Positions 1 to 5,228 of a stretch of DNA of 5,228 bases are shown here, piece by piece. The notes below the pieces were generated by a model that had not been told where the DNA came from, made no database searches, and saw only the letters and a list, made by a program, of their open reading frames with translations. Every line of letters starts with the position of its first letter. Position 1 is the first letter of the stretch. The position numbers and the translations under genes are program-made. Source of the DNA: Bacteroidota bacterium (lineage in GTDB: Bacteria > Bacteroidota > Bacteroidia > Flavobacteriales > Weeksellaceae); contig JAFAAJ010000265.1 in the NCBI GenBank assembly GCA_023426625.1, forward strand, positions 1-5,228, written 5' to 3'.

Positions 1-1030
1 CTTTCAAGACTTCTGCAAATTGCTGGTGTTGCTCACCGATCCGTTGTATATTAAGCTGGGTCGGTTCCTGTAATAAAAGTTCCATACTCGCTAAAGCAGC
101 TGTACAGGCTAAAGGATTGGCTGTAAAAGAATGACCGTGGAAAAGTGTTTTTAGTCGGTCTTCAGATAAAAAAGCATTATAGATTTCCTGGGTACAGCTT
201 GTGATTCCCATTGGCATCGTTCCTCCTGTAAGACCTTTTGAAAAGCACATTATATCGGGACTTTCCGATAAATGATCTGCCGCAAATAATTTTCCTGTCC
301 TTCCGAATCCTGTGAAAACCTCATCCTGGATCATTAATATTCCCTGTTCACGACAAAACTTCATGAGTTTACTCAAATCCTCGGAATCATGCATCAACAT
401 TCCTGCAGCGCCCTGAACTAATGGTTCATAAATAAAGCACGCCACCTCATCGGAAATAATCAGGATCTGCTGTTTTATCTGTTCTATATTTTCCGAAGTT
501 GGTGTATCAATGAAAATGACTTCAAAGAGCATTTCCTTGAAAGGTTTTGTCCATGCACTTCTGCCACTCACAGACATAGCCCCGAATGTATCACCATGAT
601 AAGCTTCTTTAAAAGCAATAACTTTTGTTTTTGATTTACCCAGATTATATGCACACTGAATACACATTTTTAAAGCAACTTCCACTGCACTGGAACCATT
701 ATCGGAATAGAAAACCTTGTTCTGATTATCCGGAAGTAGTTTAAGCAGGTTTTCAGAGAGCTGTATTGCCGGTTCATGGGTAAAACCGGCAAAAATAACC
801 TGCTCCAGGGTATTAAGTTGTTCAAAGACACGCTGGGCAATATAAGGATGTGCGTGACCATGAAGAGTCACCCACCATGAAGATACAGCATCAATATACT
901 TATTTCCTTCATGGTCATATAGAAAAACCCCTTCCCCGCGAACAATAGGAATAATATCATCGGCGGTTTTCATTTGAGTATAAGGATGCCAGTTAACGGC
1001 TTTGTCTCTTTCCTTTAAGATGTTACGCAT
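1..1030 (-). CDS. bioA: Adenosylmethionine-8-amino-7-oxononanoate aminotransferase (partial, C-terminus cut by window edge)
   Basis: Cytosolic PLP enzyme that transaminates KAPA (8-amino-7-oxononanoate) to DAPA, the third late step of biotin synthesis. Reading from ATG 1030-1028 gives 343 complete residues with no stop before the window edge; family proteins run to about 420-430, so some 80 C-terminal residues are missing. Visible class-III aminotransferase features: WHPYTQM (14-20), SSWW (50-53, the substrate-pocket tryptophans of BioA), NGSSAVE (111-117, phosphate-binding region), AYHGDT (143-148), QDEVFTGFGRTG (235-246, with D236 expected to contact the PLP ring nitrogen), and SKGLTGG (264-270) with K265 as the Schiff-base lysine. 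HGHSFTANPLAC (298-309) matches the usual BioA region, but it has His-Ser where, from memory, E. coli BioA has Pro-Thr, so the amino donor (SAM or another amine) is not assigned. The start overlaps the bioB end by 16 nt and has a purine-rich AAAGAAAG 6 nt upstream. Last gene of the visible operon. Confidence 0.95.
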   Translation of the reverse strand, partial: MRNILKERDKAVNWHPYTQMKTADDIIPIVRGEGVFLYDHEGNKYIDAVSSWWVTLHGHAHPYIAQRVFEQLNTLEQVIFAGFTHEPAIQLSENLLKLLPDNQNKVFYSDNGSSAVEVALKMCIQCAYNLGKSKTKVIAFKEAYHGDTFGAMSVSGRSAWTKPFKEMLFEVIFIDTPTSENIEQIKQQILIISDEVACFIYEPLVQGAAGMLMHDSEDLSKLMKFCREQGILMIQDEVFTGFGRTGKLFAADHLSESPDIMCFSKGLTGGTMPMGITSCTQEIYNAFLSEDRLKTLFHGHSFTANPLACTAALASMELLLQEPTQLNIQRIGEQHQQFAEVLK

Positions 1031-2001
1031 GTGTTACTTTCTTTGACCATTGGTTTTAATCCCAGATTATTAAGCATCTGCATATCTTCGGAAACTCCTG
1101 GGTTGGGTGTTACCAGTAATGTTTCTCTTTCTCCTGTGAAGATGGAATTAGCTCCTGCCATGAAGCACCACGCCTGCTCTGTTTCGTCCATTTCTATACG
1201 TCCCGCACTCAGTCGTATCACAGATGAAGGCATTACGATTCTTGCTGTGGCGATCATTCTTACCATTTCCCATGTATCCACTTTTGGATTATTTTCAAGC
1301 GGTGTTCCCTCTACCCTTGCCAAAGCATTTACCGGGACGGATTCCGGATGTTTAGGCATCGTAGCTAAAGTAAGAAGCATGGAGATCCTGTCTCTGTGTG
1401 TTTCACCAAGACCGATGATTCCCCCCGAACAGACCGTAATACCTGCTTTTCTGACATTGTTGATCGTATTGATCCTGTTGTCAAAAGTACGGGTGGAAAT
1501 GATCTCCTCATAATATTGTTCCGAAGTATCCAGATTGTGGTTGTAAGCATGTAATCCTGCTTCCTGCAGACGTAAAGCCTGTTCTTCGGTAAGCATTCCC
1601 AGAGTACAGCAAACTTCCAGTCCCAGATCGTTTACCCCTTTTACCATGTCGAGTACCCTGTCGAAATCCCTGTTATTTCGAACTTCACGCCATGCTGCTG
1701 CCATGCAGAAACGGGATGAGCCGCTTTCTTTAGCTTTTCGGGCATGTTCTATTACGGTCTCGGTGGGAAGAAGTGCCTGAACTTTGATATCGGTATGATA
1801 ACGGGCTGCCTGTCCGCAGTAGGAGCAGTCTTCCGGACAGCCTCCTGTTTTAATGGATAATAGTGTGCAAATCTGTACTTCCTGAGCATTATGCCATTCA
1901 CGATGTACGGTTGCTGCTTTATAAACAAGATCCATCAAAGGTAAATGGTAAATTTCTTCTATTTCTTCTTTGGTCCAGTTGTTTCTGATTTCTGTTTTCA
2001 T
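1015..2001 (-). CDS. bioB: Biotin synthase, radical SAM enzyme
   Basis: Inserts sulfur into dethiobiotin to give biotin, using S-adenosylmethionine radicals and sacrificing its own [2Fe-2S] cluster as sulfur donor. The 328-residue product has the usual length for the family. The radical-SAM [4Fe-4S] motif CxxxCxxC is C55, C59, C62 within GGCPEDCSYCGQ (53-64). The residues corresponding to the E. coli [2Fe-2S] ligands are present: C99 (SSRFCM), C131 (LEVCCTLG), C191 (TVCSGG) and R263 (RLSAGR). YNHNLDTS (153-160) is another conserved family stretch. All known ligands are intact, so it should be active. The ATG at 2001-1999 begins MKTEIRNNW, a reasonable N-terminus. It lies 23 nt after the bioD stop, the largest gap in the operon, with no clear Shine-Dalgarno sequence. 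Its last 16 nt overlap the start of bioA, suggesting translational coupling. Confidence 0.98.
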   Translation of the reverse strand: MKTEIRNNWTKEEIEEIYHLPLMDLVYKAATVHREWHNAQEVQICTLLSIKTGGCPEDCSYCGQAARYHTDIKVQALLPTETVIEHARKAKESGSSRFCMAAAWREVRNNRDFDRVLDMVKGVNDLGLEVCCTLGMLTEEQALRLQEAGLHAYNHNLDTSEQYYEEIISTRTFDNRINTINNVRKAGITVCSGGIIGLGETHRDRISMLLTLATMPKHPESVPVNALARVEGTPLENNPKVDTWEMVRMIATARIVMPSSVIRLSAGRIEMDETEQAWCFMAGANSIFTGERETLLVTPNPGVSEDMQMLNNLGLKPMVKESNTCVTS

Positions 2002-2024
2002 GTATTGATACGTTCTATTTTCTA

Positions 2025-2648
2025 CTATTGATTAATGTTTATACAAGTTGGAATGAAAGATTCCATACTTTCTTTTGTGAGTTGAGCAAACTCAGGGATC
2101 CTGATGATTTCTGTTTCAGTATTGATAAAATTGCAAATAATTCTTTCTGTATCTTTTGGAAAAGTTCCGTTCAGAATCAGATATTTTAATTGTAATCCTC
2201 TTTGCCTGATTGCCATAAAGGAGAGCAAACTATGATTGATACATCCTAAATAATTCTTTATCACAAGCGCAACCGGAATATTCAACTTTTCAATAAAATC
2301 GATGATGAATTCGGAATCCGAAATGGGAACCATTAATCCTCCTGCACCTTCTACAATAAGCGATTTTGTGGTTTCCGGCAGACTGAAATCACGGGTTGTT
2401 ATGGTTATTCCTTCTTCCGCTGCCGACTGGTGTGGGGAAGCTGCAAGTTTTAACCGATAGGTTTCGGGATGACAAAAAGTATTACTTCTTGTCAGATCTT
2501 TAATTATCATACTGTCCGTATAATGCAAGTCTCCGGACTGAATGGGTTTCCAGTAATCGGCATCAAAAATCCGGGTAAGAACTGCAGAGCAGATGGTTTT
2601 TCCAACTCCGGTTCCTATTCCCGTTACAAAAAGGTTTTCTTTCATCAT
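2025..2648 (-). CDS. bioD: ATP-dependent dethiobiotin synthetase
   Basis: Closes the ureido ring: DAPA + CO2 + ATP to dethiobiotin, the step between BioA and BioB. The 207-residue product is slightly shorter than E. coli BioD (about 225). The N-terminus LFVTGIGTGVGKT carries the P-loop GIGTGVGKT (10-18). YWKPIQSG (32-39) contains K34, equivalent to the conserved active-site lysine after the P-loop. VEGAGGLMVPI (99-109) is the family signature whose glutamate (E100) helps bind Mg-ATP. VALVIKNYLGCINHSLLS (126-143) is the region that in BioD carries the conserved GxxNHxxLT-like motif. No membrane segment or signal peptide is seen. Two adjacent Met codons (2648 and 2645) could start translation; the first is chosen because it is only 1 nt after the bioF stop. 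A possible AGGAA ribosome site lies 10 nt upstream, inside the end of bioF. Confidence 0.97.
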   Translation of the reverse strand: MMKENLFVTGIGTGVGKTICSAVLTRIFDADYWKPIQSGDLHYTDSMIIKDLTRSNTFCHPETYRLKLAASPHQSAAEEGITITTRDFSLPETTKSLIVEGAGGLMVPISDSEFIIDFIEKLNIPVALVIKNYLGCINHSLLSFMAIRQRGLQLKYLILNGTFPKDTERIICNFINTETEIIRIPEFAQLTKESMESFIPTCININQ

Positions 2649-2649
2649 G

Positions 2650-3753
2650 TTATATATATTCCTGGATGATTTGGGTAAGTTCTATAATCTCTTGTTTAGT
2701 ATTAAAGCTGTGTAAGCAAATTCTGAGTCTTTCCGAGCCTTCTTTCACCGTAGGACTGTAAACGGCATACGTGAGAAACCCTTTTGCAAACAAATTTTGT
2801 TGAATGTCCTTTAAAAGCGACCGATCCGGAATAATAATTGCCTGTATCGGACTGTTTTCTGATGAAATGGTCTGTAATCCCTGCGCTCTGAATCTACTGA
2901 TATTTTCTTTTAATTGCTGGATCCGATCATTATTTAGATAACGATAATTGTTTTTAATAATTCTCCATTGAAGATCCTGCGAAGAAGTACTGTAAATAAA
3001 AGGCGATGCAAAATTGATCAGGTAATTTTTAACCAATTCATGAGTCAATACGGCGGAACCATGTGCTCCCAGAGCTTTTCCGTAGGTTATAACGGTTGCA
3101 AGAACTTTTTCCTGCAATTGATGTTCAGCTACAAGTCCACACCCGAAAACACCAAATGCATGAGCCTCATCCACAATCAAAGAAGCGGAGTATTTTTCCG
3201 AAAGTTCTGCGATTTCCCGCAACGGAGCAAGATCGCCATCCATGGAATAAAGACTTTCTATAACAACATAACAGTTTTTATGCTGCTTAAGCTTTTCTTC
3301 TAACTGTTCAAGATCATTATGTCTGAATTTTATCTTTTTTGCATTGGATATTTTGCAGGCGTCGTGGATTGACCTGTGTACCAATTCATCTGCAATAATA
3401 GTATCGTGACGATTGGGTAATGTTGAAAGTAAAGCCAGATTAGCATTATAACCCGACTGAAAAAGCAAAGCAGCCGGATACTGATGCTGATCTGCAATAA
3501 ATTCTTCTGTTGCGGAAATTTCAGAAGTGTTTCCACTGATCAGCCTTGAACCCGTACTTCCCGATAAAAGACTTGGTTGCTCCTGAATTTGAAGCAATAA
3601 TGAATGATGAACTTCCTGATCTCTTGCCAATCCCAAATAATCATTGGAATAAAAGTCAATCCCTTGAACGGGGATCCGCAATGATCTCAAAATTCCGTCT
3701 GCTTTTCTTTTATCCAATGCAGTCTGAAAATAATGAAAATGGTTATGATTCAT
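2650..3753 (-). CDS. bioF: 8-amino-7-oxononanoate (KAPA) synthase
   Basis: PLP-dependent alpha-oxoamine synthase that condenses a pimeloyl thioester with L-alanine, losing CO2, to form KAPA, the first step of late biotin synthesis. The 367-residue product is a little shorter than E. coli BioF (384). Family motifs in order: FYSNDYLGL (34-42); SGSTGSRLISGN (64-75); GYNAN (101-105); DELVHRSIHDA (122-132) with H126 as the probable PLP-stacking histidine; ESLYSMDGD (166-174); DEAHAFGVFG (195-204) with D195 and H198; TYGKALGAHGSA (223-234) with K226 as the Schiff-base lysine; and SPTVKEGSERLRI (333-345) near the C-terminus. After RLRI the sequence is LHSFNT, with Asn at the position where E. coli BioF, as I recall it, has His; this may be a lineage trait. 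The ATG directly follows the TAA of the upstream gene, with AGGAAG 5 nt before it, so the two genes are probably translated together. BioF could in principle be another member of the oxoamine synthase family, but the operon context makes KAPA synthase very likely. Confidence 0.95.
   Translation of the reverse strand: MNHNHFHYFQTALDKRKADGILRSLRIPVQGIDFYSNDYLGLARDQEVHHSLLLQIQEQPSLLSGSTGSRLISGNTSEISATEEFIADQHQYPAALLFQSGYNANLALLSTLPNRHDTIIADELVHRSIHDACKISNAKKIKFRHNDLEQLEEKLKQHKNCYVVIESLYSMDGDLAPLREIAELSEKYSASLIVDEAHAFGVFGCGLVAEHQLQEKVLATVITYGKALGAHGSAVLTHELVKNYLINFASPFIYSTSSQDLQWRIIKNNYRYLNNDRIQQLKENISRFRAQGLQTISSENSPIQAIIIPDRSLLKDIQQNLFAKGFLTYAVYSPTVKEGSERLRICLHSFNTKQEIIELTQIIQEYI
2659..2663 (-). 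promoter_or_regulatory. Possible Shine-Dalgarno-like site for bioD
   Basis: AGGAA on the minus strand lies 10 nt before the first bioD ATG, within the final codons of bioF. The spacing is slightly long and the match short; it is listed because the same CAGGAA context precedes bioF. Confidence 0.25.
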
Positions 3754-4359
3754 TTAAACTTCCTGAATAATTGCACTGATCCACTGATCATGAAGCTGGT
3801 GTTCGATTTTAAGGATATTTTCAGCATGTAACTTCCAATCCGGAGAAAATTCGTTGAGCTGGCTGATCATTTCTTCCAAATGACCTTCTTCTTCAAGAAT
3901 AATTGATTTCACCATGATCTTAGAAGATTCTTTGGTAAGAATTTCCTGATAAATTGGATATAACTCGTCTGCACGTACTTCTATCGCGTAAGTAACAAAC
4001 AAATAAGCTGCGTATTTCAGTTCTTCTTTTGTAAGATTAAATTCCTTTTGAAGATACCGACAAGTCTGAATGTCCAGTGAGTGAAGATAGTGTCTTGTTG
4101 CGTTGAAAGCGAGTAACTCCCCTCTTTCGTAAGTATTGCACAGATCAGAACTTATTTTTCCTATCTGCTTTTTAAGGTAATATGCATGACGGTGTTCTTC
4201 TGCAGCATGTTTCAATTGAATCAGGTTGACTTTAGAACGGTGTTCACACGCTGAAATTTTGCGTGCTCCGGCATTTTCCATAAAAGAAAGGGTGTTAAGC
4301 CATTTCGCATGAGTTTCATTATCCGGGACTATTTTCTGCAACAGATCGTAGAGTGACAT
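3754..4359 (-). CDS. Uncharacterised ferritin-like putative diiron protein, first gene of the biotin operon
   Basis: I do not recognise a named family. The 201-residue product is predicted all-helical and cytosolic, with no signal peptide or membrane segment. It shows the metal-ligand pattern of a ferritin-like four-helix bundle: E28 (in FMENAGARK), then E55-H-R-H58 (an ExxH) in a second helix, a long 70-108 crossover, E127 (YAIEVRADE) in a third helix, and E157-E-G-H160 (second ExxH) in a fourth. The E-to-ExxH spacings are 27 and 30 residues, close to each other as expected for the internal symmetry of such folds. E132 and H56 are further possible ligands. Diiron proteins with this pattern include rubrerythrins, MiaE-type hydroxylases, desaturases and aldehyde-deformylating oxygenases. 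It sits first behind the operon promoter and its TAA abuts the bioF ATG. By inference it could oxidise a precursor of the pimeloyl moiety, or handle iron or oxygen for the Fe-S enzyme BioB. The start at 4359 follows an A-rich leader without a Shine-Dalgarno sequence. The gene is certain as an ORF; the diiron call is fairly strong and the role unknown. Confidence 0.8.
   Translation of the reverse strand: MSLYDLLQKIVPDNETHAKWLNTLSFMENAGARKISACEHRSKVNLIQLKHAAEEHRHAYYLKKQIGKISSDLCNTYERGELLAFNATRHYLHSLDIQTCRYLQKEFNLTKEELKYAAYLFVTYAIEVRADELYPIYQEILTKESSKIMVKSIILEEEGHLEEMISQLNEFSPDWKLHAENILKIEHQLHDQWISAIIQEV
3759..3764 (-). promoter_or_regulatory. Shine-Dalgarno-like site for bioF
   Basis: AGGAAG on the minus strand lies 5 nt before the bioF ATG, inside the last codons of the ferritin-like gene. 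It supports the bioF start and suggests re-initiation at the TAA-ATG junction. Flavobacterial ribosomes rely little on Shine-Dalgarno pairing, so its importance is uncertain. Confidence 0.4.
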
Positions 4360-4376
4360 TTCTTTTTATTTTGGGT

Positions 4377-4384
4377 CAAATGTA
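4377..4384 (-). promoter_or_regulatory. Candidate -7 promoter box of the biotin operon
   Basis: On the minus strand the sequence is TACATTTG, a perfect match to the Bacteroidota primary-sigma -7 consensus TAnnTTTG. It ends 17 nt before the first ATG of the operon, which puts the expected transcription start roughly 10-13 nt upstream of that ATG. I do not see a clear -33 TTG at the expected distance, so the promoter may be weak or need help. Confidence 0.6.
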
Positions 4385-4385
4385 G

Positions 4386-4392
4386 TATATTG
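4386..4392 (+). promoter_or_regulatory. Weak candidate -7 promoter box of the MocR-type gene
   Basis: TATATTG resembles the Bacteroidota -7 consensus TAnnTTTG with one T missing. It would start transcription roughly 25 nt before the ATG at 4425. A TTTG at 4370-4373 is only 12 nt upstream, closer than the usual -33 spacing, so the call is tentative. Confidence 0.25.
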
Positions 4393-4414
4393 CCGGATGG
4401 TTGTATGGTGCCAG
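4391..4414. repeat. Short direct repeats, possible operator half-sites
   Basis: TGCCGG at 4391-4396 recurs as TGCCAG at 4409-4414, 18 nt apart start to start, and ATGGT occurs at 4397-4401 and again at 4405-4409. MocR-family regulators such as GabR and PdxR are known to use direct repeats as operators, so these are candidates. They are short and could be chance. Confidence 0.25.
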
Positions 4415-4424
4415 TTTTTAAATT

Positions 4425-5228
4425 ATGAGTAGTCCGGTTGAAGTTCCTTATCAAAGTTTCATTAAGATCGACAGAAAAGCTGATACTACGATCTATATGC
4501 AGATCGCTCATCAGTTGATCAATGCCATCCAGAGAGGTTCGCTCCCTTTGGGAACAAAACTGCCGGGAACCAGAGCTTTAAGCCAGATCTTAGAAGTTCA
4601 CAGAAATACAATAGTTGCTGTTTATGATGAATTGTTTGCACAGGGTTGGGTGGAAAGTGTACCGAACAAAGGCACATTTGTGATCGGAAAAAATGAAGAA
4701 AAACCTCTGAAAATAGGAAGTTTTAATAAGAATAATCTTAAACAGTATCCGCAATCTACAGGATTTTCATTTAAAACAACTAATATTTTAGACAATCCTT
4801 TTGAGCATTCGGATTGTGAATATATGTTCAATGATGGAGTTCCGGATATCAGACTAACACAGATCGATCAGCATTCCCGGATTTATACTTCTATTTTGAA
4901 ACGCAAAGGTCATCATAAAATGTTCGGCCATTATAATCATGACGGAAGCGAGTTTTTCAAAAAAAATCTGGCAAATTACCTGAATTTATCCCGTGGATTG
5001 GCAGTTTCCAAAAACAATCTTCTTATTACGAGAAGTACGGAGATGAGTATTTATATAGTTTCGCAGATACTTCTTGCAGCCGGTGATACCGTTTTGGTGG
5101 GAGATCTGAGTTATTTTTCCGTGAATATGATCTTTCAGAAAGCCGGAGTGAAGATACTTTCCGTTCCTATCGATGAAAACGGCATCAATGCAGATGCGGT
5201 TCGGGAAATTTGCCGAAAGCAGAAGATC
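4425..5228 (+). CDS. MocR/PdxR-type transcriptional regulator: GntR winged helix fused to aminotransferase-like domain (partial, C-terminus cut by window edge)
   Basis: The 268 residues seen start at ATG 4425; an in-frame TAA at 4419-4421 rules out an earlier start. Residues about 20-88 form a GntR-type winged helix: YMQIAHQLINAIQRGSL (24-40), LPGTRALSQILEVHRNTI (46-63, recognition region), then VYDELFAQGWVESVPNKGTFV (66-86, the wing). A linker of about 45 residues follows. FNDGVPDIRL (135-144) opens a fold-type-I aminotransferase-like domain, with GHYNHDGSEFFKKNLANYL (168-186), LLITRSTEMSIYIVSQIL (199-216) and PGD-like AAGDTVLVGDLSYFS (218-232). Full MocR proteins are about 450-500 residues; the PLP lysine would lie beyond the window. 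Such regulators sense PLP or PLP-amine adducts and often act on a divergent neighbour. The divergent partner here is a biotin operon with two PLP enzymes, so control of that operon is plausible but not shown. No known member (PdxR, GabR, TauR) can be named from what is visible. Confidence 0.92.
   Translation, partial: MSSPVEVPYQSFIKIDRKADTTIYMQIAHQLINAIQRGSLPLGTKLPGTRALSQILEVHRNTIVAVYDELFAQGWVESVPNKGTFVIGKNEEKPLKIGSFNKNNLKQYPQSTGFSFKTTNILDNPFEHSDCEYMFNDGVPDIRLTQIDQHSRIYTSILKRKGHHKMFGHYNHDGSEFFKKNLANYLNLSRGLAVSKNNLLITRSTEMSIYIVSQILLAAGDTVLVGDLSYFSVNMIFQKAGVKILSVPIDENGINADAVREICRKQKI

Larger units (their letters stand above)
1..4359 (-). other. Biotin operon: ferritin-like gene, bioF, bioD, bioB, bioA
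   Basis: Five same-strand genes have junctions of 0 nt, 1 nt, 23 nt and a 16-nt overlap, no intervening terminator hairpin, and one good promoter box ahead of the first gene. The four recognised products make up the whole conversion of a pimeloyl thioester to biotin. The operon may continue beyond the left edge of the window, since bioA is incomplete there. Confidence 0.88.
4360..4424. promoter_or_regulatory. Divergent promoter/operator region between the biotin operon and the MocR-type gene
   Basis: This 65-nt gap lies between two divergent start codons and must contain both promoters and any operator. Both ends are AT-rich, as is usual upstream of Bacteroidota starts, and neither start has a recognisable Shine-Dalgarno sequence. 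The middle (4391-4414) is more GC-rich and holds short direct repeats. There is no room for a riboswitch on the operon side. I see no BirA-type palindrome of the TTGTAAACC-N-GGTTTACAA kind. Confidence 0.75.

Noticed and set aside
1..1030. Possible frameshift or degradation of bioA
   Set aside because: The frame stays open from ATG 1030 to the window edge with every conserved motif in order; it is incomplete only because the window ends.
1031..1513. Open 160-codon frame on the plus strand opposite bioB
   Set aside because: It lies entirely antisense to bioB, whose metal-ligand motifs are intact. Its translation has no recognisable domain and it has no promoter or ribosome site of note, so it is a shadow of bioB codon usage.
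2649..2660. Alternating TA run that could look like a promoter or repeat
   Set aside because: It encodes the last Tyr-Ile codons and stop of bioF and is too short to count as a repeat. With genes abutting on both sides there is no reason to place a promoter here.
2968..3303. Open 111-codon frame on the plus strand opposite bioF
   Set aside because: It is antisense to conserved bioF motifs including the catalytic-lysine region. The product is cysteine- and phenylalanine-rich noise without a family resemblance.
4360..4424. Possible biotin-related riboswitch or BirA operator
   Set aside because: The gap is only 65 nt with a predicted leader of about 10-13 nt, too short for a riboswitch, and no long BirA-type palindrome is present.
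4329..4511. Small minus-strand frame spanning the divergent promoter region
   Set aside because: It would overlap the start of the ferritin-like gene, the whole intergenic region and the N-terminus of the MocR-type gene, all of which are better explained otherwise.
4622..4831. Small minus-strand frame opposite the MocR-type gene
   Set aside because: It is antisense to the winged-helix wing and linker of a clearly coding gene, with no supporting signal.

Overview
This window is a biotin-synthesis locus from what looks like a member of the Bacteroidota, most likely a flavobacterium of the Chryseobacterium type. That placement is inferred from three things: AT-rich coding DNA, a -7 box matching the Bacteroidota consensus TAnnTTTG, and the character of the proteins. 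I could not run a database comparison.

Layout, read on the minus strand from right to left: a 201-residue uncharacterised protein with a ferritin-like diiron signature (4359-3754), bioF (3753-2650), bioD (2648-2025), bioB (2001-1015) and bioA (from 1030, cut by the left edge). Junctions are very tight: stop directly followed by start, a 1-nt gap, a 23-nt gap and a 16-nt overlap. No terminator is visible between the genes, so this reads as one transcript. Divergently, on the plus strand from 4425 to the right edge, lies the 5' part of a MocR-type regulator: a GntR winged helix followed by an aminotransferase-like PLP domain. Only 65 nt separate the divergent start codons. That gap holds a good -7 box for the operon, a weaker candidate box for the regulator almost back-to-back with it, and short repeats that could be operator half-sites.

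Together BioF (pimeloyl thioester + alanine to KAPA), BioA (KAPA to DAPA), BioD (DAPA to dethiobiotin) and BioB (dethiobiotin to biotin) make up the whole late pathway. No gene for making the pimeloyl thioester (BioC/BioH, BioI, BioW, BioZ or similar) is in the window. The unexplained piece is the promoter-proximal ferritin-like protein, whose stop codon abuts the bioF start. It carries E28, E55-x-x-H58, E127 and E157-x-x-H160, the arrangement expected of a diiron-carboxylate four-helix bundle. It is the best candidate here for new biology: an oxidase or oxygenase feeding the pathway, or a protein that protects or supplies iron to BioB. The divergent MocR-type protein is a plausible, unproven regulator of the operon.

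The window is almost entirely coding. The only non-coding stretches are the 65-nt divergent promoter region, a 23-nt gap and a 1-nt gap. I see no RNA genes, mobile elements or CRISPR.
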